Source: Flavobacterium hibernum (GTDB lineage Bacteria; Bacteroidota; Bacteroidia; Flavobacteriales; Flavobacteriaceae). From it: 64,000 nucleotides of DNA. How positions within the stretch are numbered: the first letter of the stretch is position 1; every line of letters starts with the position of its first letter. Positions 33,983 through 43,110 of this stretch are shown in pieces. The position numbers were made by a program, and so were the translations under genes. The stretch lies in contig NZ_JPRK01000009.1 of NCBI RefSeq assembly GCF_000832125.1, forward strand, positions 173,673 to 237,672. Reading direction: 5' to 3'. Under the pieces are notes generated by a model. That model made no database searches. It had not been told where the DNA came from and saw only the letters and a program-made list of their open reading frames with translations.

Positions 33983-35854
33983 TTAAACCTCAGCTTCAAC
34001 CGCATCCAACTCCACTTTCAAATTCTTGATAATGAACTCTTGTCTGTCTGGAGTATTTTTCCCCATGTAGAAAGACAATAATTGTTCAATCGAAGTATTT
34101 TTATCCATCATAATCGGGTCAAGGCGAATGGTTTCTCCAATAAAATTCTTGAACTCATCTGGCGAAATCTCTCCTAAACCTTTAAATCGGGTAATTTCAG
34201 GTTTTGGTTTTAATTTTTCGATCGCATCTTTTCTTTCTTCATCAGAATAACAATAGATGGTTTCTTTTTTATTTCGAACCCTAAAAAGTGGCGTTTGTAA
34301 AATATACAAATGTCCTTCTTTGATTAATTCAGGGAAAAATTGTAAAAAGAACGTAATCAATAACAAGCGAATGTGCATACCATCGACATCGGCATCGGTT
34401 GCGATTACGATATTATTGTAACGCAATTTTTCTAATCCGTCTTCGATATCTAGTGCCGCTTGCAGTAAATTGAATTCTTCATTTTCGTATACAATCTTTT
34501 TACTCATTCCGTATGAGTTCAAAGGCTTACCACGTAAACTGAAAACAGCTTGTGTATTTACGTCACGCGACTTTGTAATCGATCCGGAAGCCGAATCTCC
34601 CTCGGTAATAAAAAGCGTACTTTCTAAGTTTCTTGGGTTTTTGGTATCTGGAAGATGCGCACGACAATCTCTTAATTTTTTATTATGAAGATTGGCTTTT
34701 TTAGCACGATCTGTCGCTAGTTTTCTAATTCCGGATAATTCTTTACGCTCTCTTTCTGCCTGCAAAATTTTACGCAATAAAGCATCGGCCGTTGGAGGAT
34801 TTTTATGTAGATAATTATCTAATTTATTTTTCACAAAATCATTTACAAACGTACGTACAGAAACGGGAGTTGTTCCATCATCAGAACCCATATCTGTAGA
34901 ACCTAATTTGGTTTTGGTCTGAGACTCAAAAACAGGCTCCATTACTTTAATACTAATTGCACTTACAATGGATTTACGAACGTCTGATGCTTCAAAGTTT
35001 TTATTGTAAAATTCACGAATGGTTTTTACAATTGCTTCTCTATAAGCGGCTAAGTGCGTTCCTCCTTGTGTTGTATTTTGTCCGTTGACAAAAGAGTGAT
35101 ATTCTTCGCTGTATTGCGTTTTACTGTGCGTTAAAGCGATTTCGATATCATGATCTTTTAAGTGAATAATTGGATATTCAAGATCTTCTGCATTTATGGT
35201 TTCTTCTAATAAATCACGAAGTCCATTTTCTGAATAATATTTTTCTCCGTTAAAAATGATTGTCAAACCATTGTTTAAGTAACAATAGTTTTTGACCATT
35301 TTAATTACATATTCCATACGGAATTTGTAATTTTTAAAAATCGTTTCATCTGGCGTAAAGGTTACTTTTGTTCCTTTTCGCTTTGTTGTTTCAATTATAT
35401 CTTCTTCAAGAACTAGATTTCCTGCCGAAAATTCTGCTCCTTTTTGTTTATCATCACGAACTGATTCTACACGGAAATAATTTGAAAGTGCATTTACCGC
35501 TTTTGTTCCAACACCATTTAAACCAACTGATTTCTGGAAAGCTTTAGAATCGTACTTTCCACCCGTATTCATTTTCGAAACTACATCGACCACTTTTCCT
35601 AACGGAATTCCACGTCCGTAATCACGAACAGAAACTGTTTTATCTTTGATTGTTACCTCAATAGTTTTTCCGGAGCCCATTACAAACTCATCGATACAGT
35701 TATCTAAAACCTCTTTTAGAAGAATATAAATACCATCATCCGGCGAAGATCCATCTCCCAATTTCCCGATATACATTCCGGGACGCATACGAATATGTTC
35801 TTTCCAATCGAGTGATCGAATGTTATCTTCGGTATATTGATTTTGCTCTAGCAT
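33983..35854 (-). CDS. parE: DNA topoisomerase IV subunit B
   Basis: The ATPase subunit of topoisomerase IV, 623 residues from [16 protein letters not shown]. It has the GHKL ATPase motifs ([33 protein letters not shown]), a transducer domain, and the TOPRIM residues EGDSASGS and [12 protein letters not shown]. The size fits ParE rather than the usual GyrB, and pairing with an adjacent parC supports this. A longer frame starting at 35896 has a non-family N-terminus. The gene is followed by DUF1016 and then parC, so all three probably form one transcript. Confidence 0.92.
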   Translation of the reverse strand: MLEQNQYTEDNIRSLDWKEHIRMRPGMYIGKLGDGSSPDDGIYILLKEVLDNCIDEFVMGSGKTIEVTIKDKTVSVRDYGRGIPLGKVVDVVSKMNTGGKYDSKAFQKSVGLNGVGTKAVNALSNYFRVESVRDDKQKGAEFSAGNLVLEEDIIETTKRKGTKVTFTPDETIFKNYKFRMEYVIKMVKNYCYLNNGLTIIFNGEKYYSENGLRDLLEETINAEDLEYPIIHLKDHDIEIALTHSKTQYSEEYHSFVNGQNTTQGGTHLAAYREAIVKTIREFYNKNFEASDVRKSIVSAISIKVMEPVFESQTKTKLGSTDMGSDDGTTPVSVRTFVNDFVKNKLDNYLHKNPPTADALLRKILQAERERKELSGIRKLATDRAKKANLHNKKLRDCRAHLPDTKNPRNLESTLFITEGDSASGSITKSRDVNTQAVFSLRGKPLNSYGMSKKIVYENEEFNLLQAALDIEDGLEKLRYNNIVIATDADVDGMHIRLLLITFFLQFFPELIKEGHLYILQTPLFRVRNKKETIYCYSDEERKDAIEKLKPKPEITRFKGLGEISPDEFKNFIGETIRLDPIMMDKNTSIEQLLSFYMGKNTPDRQEFIIKNLKVELDAVEAEV

Positions 35855-36015
35855 AAAGTAAATTGGATTTTTGGCTAATGTACCATTTATAGTCAAAAAA
35901 TAAAAGCGTATTATTTTTTTGTTATGAATAATAACAGTTTTGAATTCTATTTAAATTCATTTTAAAATAATAGTGCTGTTAAATTATAAAAAAACTGCAT
36001 TTTCAACAAAAAAAT

Positions 36016-37191
36016 CTATTTTATTCCGAGTACTTCTTTTGCCAAAGCAATCATTTCGGGAGTTCCCGTATTTTTATTTTTTTCGTCAGAAAGTTTTACT
36101 ACTCCTTGCCAATGGGTATTATCAAGCTTGACTTCGGTCAATTTTACCACCATATTCATTGCGGGCAAACCTACATCGTTGGTAAAATTGGTTCCAATTC
36201 CAAACGACATTTTTATTTTGTCTTTACAAAAATCTGTTATGCTTTTTACTTTTTCAAAATTTAAAGAATCCGAAAAAACAATCACTTTCGATCGTGGGTC
36301 AATTCCCATTTTGTTGTAATGCGAAATTACTTTTTGCGCAAACTCAATTGGATCACCACTGTCGTGACGTACGCCATCAAAAAGTTTGGAATATTTTTTG
36401 TCAAATTGTTCAAAAAAAACATCGGTTGTGTAAGTATCTGTTAACGCAATTCCGAGATCTCCTCCATAAACTTGAGTCCAATGTTCCAGGCTTATTAAGT
36501 TTGCCATTTTGAACCCAAATTGCGCTGCATGAAACATAAACCACTCGTGGGCATGAGTTCCTAAAGGTCGTTTGTTATTGACCATCGCAAAATGCACATT
36601 ACTGGTTCCTATAAAACTTTCTGAACCAAAAGTTCGAAGCGTTTCGTTTATTAAATTATGTACATCGTATGAATGACGGCGTCTTGTACCAAACTCCAAA
36701 ATCGAAACTCCGAGTTTGTTATAATTATCAATCTTGTTTTTGGTAAGTTCTCTTATAGCTTCGTCATTTAGGCGAATGAGATGATTGGCTTTATAAAACA
36801 ACTCTGAAATTAAAGCCATTAATGGCACTTCCCATAAAATGGTACGATACCAAAACCCTTCAATAACCACCTTAATTTCTGAACCTTCCTGAGTGATTTC
36901 AATTTCAGATGGATCAAAACTATATCCTTGCAAGAAATCTAAATAAGTGGGATCAAGATAAGGGCAATGATGCGATAAATACTTTTTTTCGTCTTTTGTA
37001 AGTCGCAAATCGGCTAATGCATCAATTGATTTTCTAAGTTGATCTGCAAAACCTGACGGAAAAATATGTTTTCCACGGTTAATAAATCCATAGCGTACTT
37101 TTGCCTTCGGAAAAAGCTTTATTACAGCATGCTGCATTGTAAATTTATAGAAATCATTGTCTAAGATTGATTTCAAAAAAGTTGTTTCCAT
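36016..37191 (-). CDS. pncB: Nicotinate phosphoribosyltransferase
   Basis: This enzyme converts nicotinate and PRPP to nicotinate mononucleotide for NAD salvage, usually coupled to ATP hydrolysis. The 391-residue protein matches the NAPRTase family: LDNDFYKFTMQHAV near the N-terminus, EFGTRRRHSYDVH, the active-site GTSNVHFA and GTHAHEWFMFH, and RHDSGDPIEFA for phosphate binding. It is a single gene in the minus direction, 120 bases or so upstream of parE in map order. No NAD-linked neighbours are present. Confidence 0.93.
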   Translation of the reverse strand: METTFLKSILDNDFYKFTMQHAVIKLFPKAKVRYGFINRGKHIFPSGFADQLRKSIDALADLRLTKDEKKYLSHHCPYLDPTYLDFLQGYSFDPSEIEITQEGSEIKVVIEGFWYRTILWEVPLMALISELFYKANHLIRLNDEAIRELTKNKIDNYNKLGVSILEFGTRRRHSYDVHNLINETLRTFGSESFIGTSNVHFAMVNNKRPLGTHAHEWFMFHAAQFGFKMANLISLEHWTQVYGGDLGIALTDTYTTDVFFEQFDKKYSKLFDGVRHDSGDPIEFAQKVISHYNKMGIDPRSKVIVFSDSLNFEKVKSITDFCKDKIKMSFGIGTNFTNDVGLPAMNMVVKLTEVKLDNTHWQGVVKLSDEKNKNTGTPEMIALAKEVLGIK

Positions 37192-37281
37192 ATTCTGGCT
37201 ACTATAATATTCTTAATTGCTAAAGATACAGCAATTTGATAAAACAATAAAATGATATAAATCAACTTCGCACAATATTTC

Positions 37282-38262
37282 TTACTTTGCTATTATTTTA
37301 AAAGATGCAAGAGCATTCTGATATCGATAAAATGTAATAAATCGTCCTTTATTTTTTTTATACAAAACTTCAAATTCCAAAATATTATTTTCTTCTTTTA
37401 GGTTTGAAATTTCAAAACGTTCTCCATTTTCATTCGTACATGATATATTATTAAACTCTGAAAGATTTCTAATTTTAAAGAACAGCTTTTCCCCTTCCTT
37501 AGCTAAAATCACACCCGATTCTGGTGATAAAATTTCATAATCTCCTTCCATCATTTTATCATAAATCAAAGGTCCATTCAAATAAGTTTCTTTACTTAAT
37601 TTAAAATTGAGATAATTCCCAGAATCCGGAAAATGTTTTGCAAAAAAATACTTTGGATCCATATCAAAATAAATAGGCTTGAAATGTTTAATTGCTGCCT
37701 TTCTGGAATAATCAAAATATCCTTCACCCCAAGTAACATCGACCAAACACCATTTTCCATCAATTTTGACAATATTCCACGCATGATTTGAGTACAACCT
37801 TTTTCGTCCAATATCATTTAAAAGAGTTTTGGCGTCTCCCTGAATTATCTGGACTTTTAATCCCACCAATACACCTATATGAGCATACAATCGAGAGAAA
37901 TCTTCACAGACACCTCGTTGCGTTCTAAATGCTTTTTTAATCATTTCTTGCTCATAATCCTGTATCTGCTTATCTCTATCGCTATTATTTTTAAAAGTGA
38001 ATACTTTTGGATTAGGCGGATTCAAAAATGTTTTTGTATCGTAACTCATATTCAAAGCAAGCCAAGTAAAAATTGCTCTTGCTTTATCGTATTCTGAACT
38101 AAAATCTTTTTGAATTCTTTCAGCTAATTTTTCTGTGGTATTAAAACTTTTAGGATATTTTTTAATGATATTATCAACTGCAATATCTTTTTGAGCAATT
38201 GCAGTATTCAGAAAAACAACATTTATGAAAAGAATTATAAAAACAAACTTTTTTACGATCAT
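37282..38262 (-). CDS. Secreted transglutaminase-like cysteine protease-fold protein
   Basis: The 326-residue protein has a signal peptide ending AIAQ and a transglutaminase-like domain with a complete catalytic triad: C119 in RGVCEDFSR, H160 in SNHAWN and D175 in LVDVTWGEG. Such secreted transglutaminase-like proteins act as peptidases or cross-linkers; the reaction here is unknown. The last 100 residues form a beta-rich domain. The start is three bases downstream of the stop of the FMN reductase gene, so they form an operon. Confidence 0.85.
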   Translation of the reverse strand: MIVKKFVFIILFINVVFLNTAIAQKDIAVDNIIKKYPKSFNTTEKLAERIQKDFSSEYDKARAIFTWLALNMSYDTKTFLNPPNPKVFTFKNNSDRDKQIQDYEQEMIKKAFRTQRGVCEDFSRLYAHIGVLVGLKVQIIQGDAKTLLNDIGRKRLYSNHAWNIVKIDGKWCLVDVTWGEGYFDYSRKAAIKHFKPIYFDMDPKYFFAKHFPDSGNYLNFKLSKETYLNGPLIYDKMMEGDYEILSPESGVILAKEGEKLFFKIRNLSEFNNISCTNENGERFEISNLKEENNILEFEVLYKKNKGRFITFYRYQNALASFKIIAK

Positions 38263-38265
38263 AGA

Positions 38266-38790
38266 TTAAAAACTAGACTTAATTACGTCTTTTAGTTCTT
38301 TATCTAACTCTGCATTTGAGATTTTATTTTGTTCTAAATCAAAATTAGCATTGAATGTAGGTAACGAAAATGTAGCTTTTATTTGTGCACCATATCTTGG
38401 TAAGGCATTGTTTGCAATTTCTAAAACGGATGCTCCACCTCTAGCTCCTGGCGAAGTTGCTAATAACAACATTTGTTTCTGCTGAAAAACATCTTTCATT
38501 ATTCTGGAACACCAGTCAAATAAATTTTTGAAGGCTGCTGAATAATTTCCGTTATTTTCTGCCAAAGAAACAACTAAAAGATCTGCACTTTCTATCTTTT
38601 TTAGAAATGCTTTTGCAAGTTCATGCTGACCCACTTCTTTTTCAAGATCGACACTAAAAAGTGGCATTGCAAAATCATTTAAATCTAAAACTTCAACATC
38701 GGTATTTTCAAACAAACTTGCAGCATAAGTTGCTAAATGTTTGTTGATAGAATGTTGACTGTTACTTCCTCCAAAGGCTATTATTTTCAT
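38266..38790 (-). CDS. NAD(P)H-dependent FMN reductase-like protein
   Basis: The 174-residue flavoprotein has the NADPH-dependent FMN reductase fold: the phosphate-binding loop GGSNSQHSINKHLATYAA near 8-25, FMN contacts in SLAENNGNYSAAFKN, and a SPGARGGAS loop. It probably reduces quinones, azo dyes or free flavin. It lies in tight operon with the transglutaminase-like gene. Conserved across Bacteroidota; the substrate is not decidable from sequence. Confidence 0.82.
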   Translation of the reverse strand: MKIIAFGGSNSQHSINKHLATYAASLFENTDVEVLDLNDFAMPLFSVDLEKEVGQHELAKAFLKKIESADLLVVSLAENNGNYSAAFKNLFDWCSRIMKDVFQQKQMLLLATSPGARGGASVLEIANNALPRYGAQIKATFSLPTFNANFDLEQNKISNAELDKELKDVIKSSF

Positions 38791-38818
38791 AATGATTCTA
38801 TATTATTTGTTTTTATAT

Positions 38819-38888
38819 TTTTTGCCACAGATTAAGAGGATTAGAATGATTTTTTAATCTGTGGGAATCTTTTAATCTGTGGCAAAAA
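38819..38888. repeat. Intergenic TTAATCTGTGGC inverted repeat
   Basis: The 17-base arms at 38819-38835 (TTTTTGCCACAGATTAA) and 38872-38888 are perfect inverted copies, with a third partial copy (TTAATCTGTGGG) at 38855-38866. Located between two minus-strand genes, it may be both a repeat and a terminator of the BrkB-type gene. Confidence 0.65.
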
Positions 38889-38890
38889 TT

Positions 38891-39835
38891 TTATTTCGTT
38901 TTAATTTCAAAAATCTCTTTTTTAATTTCTACAGAGTATTCATTTGGAGCAATTTGCCCTCCAAATGATTTGGCATACACTTTGGTAAACTCGGCTCCAA
39001 AATACAATATAATAGCCGAATAATACACCCAAACTAATATTATAATAATAGAACCTGCTGCGCCATATACACTTGCAATAGTAGAATTTCCTAAATAAAA
39101 TCCAATTGCAAATTTACCAATCATAAAAAGAACGGCTGTACATCCGGCACCAATAAAAGCGTCTTTCCATTTTATGATTCCGTCTGGTAAAGTTCGGAAT
39201 ATAATTGCGAAAAGCAATGTGATACTCGCCAAAACGATTATTAAATTTATGACATAAAATAAATATACGGTACTGTCTTCTAAATAAATTTTTAGTCTGG
39301 AGTTTAAGAGGTCTAAAGTAGCATTTACCATCAAACTGACTAACATTAAAAACCCAACTGAAACGATCATCGAAAAAGACATGATTCTGTTTTGAATGAA
39401 CTTTTTTAAGCCTTTGTTAGGTTTTGCACGTAATCCCCAAATAAAATTAATAGAACTTTGAATTTCAGCAAAAACTCCCGAAGCTCCAATTAATAACATT
39501 ACAACTCCAAAAATGGTCACAAAAACATTACTATCCGATAGTTGTACATTTTTGATTGCATCCTGAATTTGAATTGCTGCCTCGTTACCTACTAACCTAT
39601 TAATTTGTCCATAGAGTTCTCCCGTTACTGCTTCTTCTCCAAAAAAGAATCCGCAAATCGTAATGATAATAATTAATAAAGGTGGTAACGCAAATATGGT
39701 ATAATACGATAATGCCGCACTAAGTTTGATAGCATTATCATCATTGAATTCTAAAAAAGTTGTTTTTAGTAAGTACCAGGTTTTTGATAAAATATTTTGC
39801 TTTTCCACAGGACAAGTTTTTTGATATACTCTCAA
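38891..39835 (-). CDS. YihY/BrkB family membrane protein
   Basis: The 314-residue integral membrane protein matches the YihY/UPF0761 (BrkB) family, with about six membrane helices and the conserved LSAALSYYTIFALPPL segment near 41-56. The last 40 residues are cytosolic. Although some members were once labelled ribonuclease BN, the family has no proven RNase activity. Function is unknown, possibly in envelope stability. Confidence 0.85.
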   Translation of the reverse strand: MRVYQKTCPVEKQNILSKTWYLLKTTFLEFNDDNAIKLSAALSYYTIFALPPLLIIIITICGFFFGEEAVTGELYGQINRLVGNEAAIQIQDAIKNVQLSDSNVFVTIFGVVMLLIGASGVFAEIQSSINFIWGLRAKPNKGLKKFIQNRIMSFSMIVSVGFLMLVSLMVNATLDLLNSRLKIYLEDSTVYLFYVINLIIVLASITLLFAIIFRTLPDGIIKWKDAFIGAGCTAVLFMIGKFAIGFYLGNSTIASVYGAAGSIIIILVWVYYSAIILYFGAEFTKVYAKSFGGQIAPNEYSVEIKKEIFEIKTK

Positions 39836-39915
39836 ATTTAGGTAATATTTTAAAAGACTACATTGTCGATTTTTGCATAAATATTACATTTTCACCATGT
39901 TGACTAATCTCATTT

Positions 39916-40590
39916 TTATTTTGAAACTTTTGTAAAAACCTGATCTGTTCCAAAATGCTTAATTTTTAAAATACGTTTAAACTCACCGCGCGTGGGCTTT
40001 ATTAAATAAGACATTGAATCTATTACTTGGGCTTTTATAGCCGTGACCGAATCAAGCTTTTTTAAATCTGTTGGCAAATAAATATCTTTTAGCGTTATGG
40101 TATTCTTTGTCAATGATAAAAATTGCGTACTCCAAAAAATCGAATCGCGTGTACTTAATACTAATTGCCCGTCTAATCGTTTTGCTTTTTGATTGTATGA
40201 AAATCTAAAAACAGTATCTAAATAAGTTTCGATTAATTCTAACGAATCTCCTTTTGAATGTAAATAAATAGTTTCTTTAGAAGCCTTTCTTATTATTTTA
40301 TTGTCATATATCAAGAACTCTAATCTCATAGAATCTAATTCTCTTTTATGAATTTTAGATTTTCCAAAGTATTTTAATATCATTCGATCTTCATCAATTT
40401 TTAAAAATGTCGAATCTTCATTTTTATACATTCCCCTAAATCGATGTGGAAATCGATCTAATTCGGAATCATTTTCCGGTTGTGGATTTTCAAAATATAA
40501 AAAGAAACAATCTGGGCATGGTCGCATTCTAACTTTCTTACAAGAGCCCAATACTATCAATAAAACTAATATTAAAATTATCTTTTTCAT
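39916..40590 (-). CDS. Putative lipoprotein, hypothetical
   Basis: The 224-residue product begins with a lipoprotein signal ending LGSC (C17); a short CPDC motif follows within 20 residues of it. The mature part is mostly beta-strand with many Asp/Lys pairs (ENDSELDRFPHRF, LDSMRLEFLIYD). No family is recognised. ATG 40590 is preferred over a TTG at 40614. The preceding gene ends only nine bases upstream, so the two are likely co-transcribed. Confidence 0.65.
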   Translation of the reverse strand: MKKIILILVLLIVLGSCKKVRMRPCPDCFFLYFENPQPENDSELDRFPHRFRGMYKNEDSTFLKIDEDRMILKYFGKSKIHKRELDSMRLEFLIYDNKIIRKASKETIYLHSKGDSLELIETYLDTVFRFSYNQKAKRLDGQLVLSTRDSIFWSTQFLSLTKNTITLKDIYLPTDLKKLDSVTAIKAQVIDSMSYLIKPTRGEFKRILKIKHFGTDQVFTKVSK

Positions 40591-40598
40591 AGCCGCTA

Positions 40599-41276
40599 TT
40601 ACTGATAATGGCAAAAAATCCCCTTGTCATAAACCGTCCATAAACTTGCTTTTTGATTAGCTGCTTTTAATGCGCTATTTGCCCAAGTGTTGCAAGTGTA
40701 AAAAAAATTGTAGCTTCCTTTTGCTTCATAAAAGGCATCTTTTTTTCCGTAGCTGTAACCTTGAATCCATTCTGGATTTGCTGAATTATTGAAGCTTTCA
40801 GATATATAATCGACTAACTTTTGGTAGTTTTCTTTTGAAATTAAAATGCGTTTGCAGTTTTCGTTTTCGGCAAGTCCTTTATAGAATGTAGTATGCATGG
40901 CCGATGAACTTACTCCGAATATTGCTTTAGCAGCGGTACTCGCTTTTAAATCTGACCATTCGGGTGTATTTAGATAAAATCCTTTATCTCCCCAGCCAAA
41001 TGCAATAAAGTTTCCTAAACTGTCTTTTGATTGTGTTTGACTGAATTGAATTTGGTTTCGCCAGTCTTTTATTTCGTTAACAACCGGAACTACAATATCT
41101 GTATGGACTCCGTTGGAAAGTATGTAAATAGGGATTGCCTCTTTTTCACTGACTTGTGCAATATCTGAATTAACTGTGATTTTGGAGATCAGATAAACGG
41201 AGATTAAATATAAAACAAGAAAAGTAATGATTCCGAGGAAAGTCCATCCTAGAATTTTAAAGGTTGATTTTAGCAT
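40599..41276 (-). CDS. TIGR02117/DUF2459 family protein
   Basis: The 225-residue protein has an N-terminal membrane helix (about 8-31) and matches the TIGR02117 (DUF2459) family of unknown function. The conserved parts are SNGVHTDIVVP, FGWGDKGFY and YTCNTWANSALKAA, which carries a cysteine and an asparagine that suggest a cysteine-hydrolase-like site. It is probably periplasmic and anchored. It heads an operon with the lipoprotein downstream. Confidence 0.8.
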   Translation of the reverse strand: MLKSTFKILGWTFLGIITFLVLYLISVYLISKITVNSDIAQVSEKEAIPIYILSNGVHTDIVVPVVNEIKDWRNQIQFSQTQSKDSLGNFIAFGWGDKGFYLNTPEWSDLKASTAAKAIFGVSSSAMHTTFYKGLAENENCKRILISKENYQKLVDYISESFNNSANPEWIQGYSYGKKDAFYEAKGSYNFFYTCNTWANSALKAANQKASLWTVYDKGIFCHYQ

Positions 41277-41342
41277 TTGGTTAATTGTTTTTGGGTTAAT
41301 AAAATGGTCTTTTTTGTTGTAACCAATTTTTGAGCCAAAAAA

Positions 41343-41392
41343 ATTATGGTACGCGGATTATACGGATTCGCTAACGCGAAAGCGCGGATTTA
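41343..41392. repeat. GCGGATT intergenic element
   Basis: The stretch reads ACGCGGATTATACGGATTCGCTAACGCG with a TTCGC/GCGAA hairpin, then GCGCGGATTTAAAG. It is noncoding and GC-richer than its surroundings. I recall similar sequence in other flavobacterial intergenic regions, but I saw only one copy here. Confidence 0.4.
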
Positions 41393-41458
41393 AAGGGGTT
41401 TTTACTTTAATTTTTTTTACAAAAAAAAATAAAGTATACACCATACAACCACATGTTT

Positions 41459-41583
41459 TGTCATTTCGAGGAACGAGACTCGAGCGATAGCGAACAGGCG
41501 AAGCAAATCTCTAGTAACTCGACAAAGATTGGCAATTTTGATTACGGAATTTCGCGTGTGATTTCTCGTTCCTCGAAATGACA
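41459..41583. repeat. Long intergenic hairpin repeat, copy 2
   Basis: The 125-base element starts TGTCATTTCGAGGAACGAGA and ends TCGTTCCTCGAAATGACA. Its left half is nearly identical to the copy at 17347-17473. The gene-free region 41277-41720 otherwise holds the GCGGATT element, a TTCGACTCCGCTCAGC string, a poly-A run and the ychF terminator. Confidence 0.75.
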
Positions 41584-41654
41584 AACTCTGTGAGGCTTCG
41601 ACTCCGCTCAGCCGGACAATACATTACCTAAATTTAAGTCAAAAAAAAAAAAAA

Positions 41655-41682
41655 AAAACTGCTGAATTTCTCCAGCAGTTTT
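41655..41682 (-). terminator. Terminator of ychF
   Basis: AAAACTGCTG at 41655-41664 pairs with CAGCAGTTTT at 41673-41682. On the minus strand the stem is followed by a run of 18 or so T, which is the poly-A tract seen on the plus strand. Confidence 0.88.
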
Positions 41683-41720
41683 AGTCTATTCTCTTTATTC
41701 TTTACTCTCTTTTCTAGAAT

Positions 41721-42815
41721 TTAAACGTTAAAACGGAAGTGCATTACATCACCATCTTTTACGATATATTCTTTTCCTTCTACTTTGAATTTTCCAGCTT
41801 CTTTTGCTTTTGCTTCTGAACCGTATTGAACGTAATCTTCGTATGAAATAACTTCTGCACGAATGAATCCTTTTTCAAAATCTGTATGGATAACTCCAGC
41901 TGCTTGTGGCGCTGTAGAACCAATGTTGATTGTCCAAGCACGAACTTCTTTTACACCTGCTGTAAAATATGTTTGTTGTTTTAATAGTTTGTAAGCTGCA
42001 CGAATTAAAACTGATGCACCCGGCTCTGTTAATCCCATATCCTCTAAGAAAACCTGACGTTCTTCATAGCTTTCTAATTCTGTGATATCAGCTTCTGCAC
42101 CTACTGAAAGGATAATAACTTCAGCATCTTCGTCTTTTACTAATTCACGAACCTGATCTACATATTTGTTTCCGTTTACTGCTGAATTTTCATCAACATT
42201 ACAAACGTATAAAACTGGTTTTGCAGTAATTAATTGAAAAGACTCCATTAAAACTTCTTCGTCATTACCTTGAGGTACAATCGTACGAGCAGATTTAGCT
42301 TGTAATAATGCTTCTCTAATTCTATCTAAAAGTGCTTTTTCAGTTTGTGCTTCTTTATTTCCTGTTTTTGCAGCACGATTTACTTTTTCTAAACGTTTTT
42401 CAACTGTTTCTAAATCTTTTAACTGCAATTCGATATCAATTGTTTCTTTATCGCGAATTGGGTTTACATTTCCATCAACGTGAACGATGTTATCGTTGTC
42501 AAAACAACGCAAAACGTGAATAATAGCATTACACTCTCTAATGTTTCCTAAAAACTGGTTTCCAAGACCTTCACCTTTACTTGCTCCTTTTACTAAACCA
42601 GCGATGTCAACAATATCTACTGTTGCCATTTGTACACGCTCTGGTTTTACCAATTCTTCTAGTTTGTTGATTCTTGGATCCGGAACGTTTACAACACCAA
42701 TATTAGGTTCGATTGTACAAAACGGAAAGTTAGCACTTTGCGCTTTCGCATTAGATAAACAATTAAATAATGTTGATTTTCCAACATTTGGTAATCCTAC
42801 AATTCCTGCTTTCAT
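41721..42815 (-). CDS. ychF: Redox-regulated ATPase YchF
   Basis: This OBG-family P-loop protein of 364 residues binds ATP rather than GTP. G1 is GLPNVGKSTL, the DIAGLVKGASKGEGLGNQFL region covers G3, and the base-recognition motif is NVDE in YVCNVDENS instead of NKxD, as in YchF. The C-terminus is a TGS domain (GSTAPQAAGVIHTDFEKGFIRAE). Ribosome-associated and implicated in the oxidative stress response. A TATATTTG -7-like element lies upstream on the minus strand at 42951-42958. Confidence 0.95.
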   Translation of the reverse strand: MKAGIVGLPNVGKSTLFNCLSNAKAQSANFPFCTIEPNIGVVNVPDPRINKLEELVKPERVQMATVDIVDIAGLVKGASKGEGLGNQFLGNIRECNAIIHVLRCFDNDNIVHVDGNVNPIRDKETIDIELQLKDLETVEKRLEKVNRAAKTGNKEAQTEKALLDRIREALLQAKSARTIVPQGNDEEVLMESFQLITAKPVLYVCNVDENSAVNGNKYVDQVRELVKDEDAEVIILSVGAEADITELESYEERQVFLEDMGLTEPGASVLIRAAYKLLKQQTYFTAGVKEVRAWTINIGSTAPQAAGVIHTDFEKGFIRAEVISYEDYVQYGSEAKAKEAGKFKVEGKEYIVKDGDVMHFRFNV

Positions 42816-42950
42816 CTGTTGTTTCTATTTATTTTTATTCGACTCTGAGTTTCTCAGGTCTACTCATTAATTATTGTTTATTAATGAATTATATTTTTAT
42901 GTGTTTCTTTTATTTCTGCCAAAATGATATTTTTTGGCTTTAAAATTTTG

Positions 42951-42958
42951 CAAATATA
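42951..42958 (-). promoter_or_regulatory. -7 element of ychF
   Basis: On the minus strand this reads TATATTTG, matching TAnnTTTG. It is about 135 bases before the ychF ATG, implying a long 5' leader. No clear TTG is seen at the expected -33 distance. Confidence 0.4.
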
Positions 42959-43110
42959 AGATTTAATAGCTCGTAACAGAAGTAAAAATGTGCTTTAATA
43001 TAATTTATCACCAAATCTTAAAAATTTTTAAACTTTTTATTAATTTTTTGTTAAAAAAAAGTAATTTTATAAAAATAAAGAACCAAAAACAAAACAAAAA
43101 ACCAACAACC

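Noticed and set aside
41641..41658. Homopolymeric A tract as a phase-variation site
   Set aside because: It is in the terminator T-run of ychF on the minus strand and not within a promoter or coding sequence.
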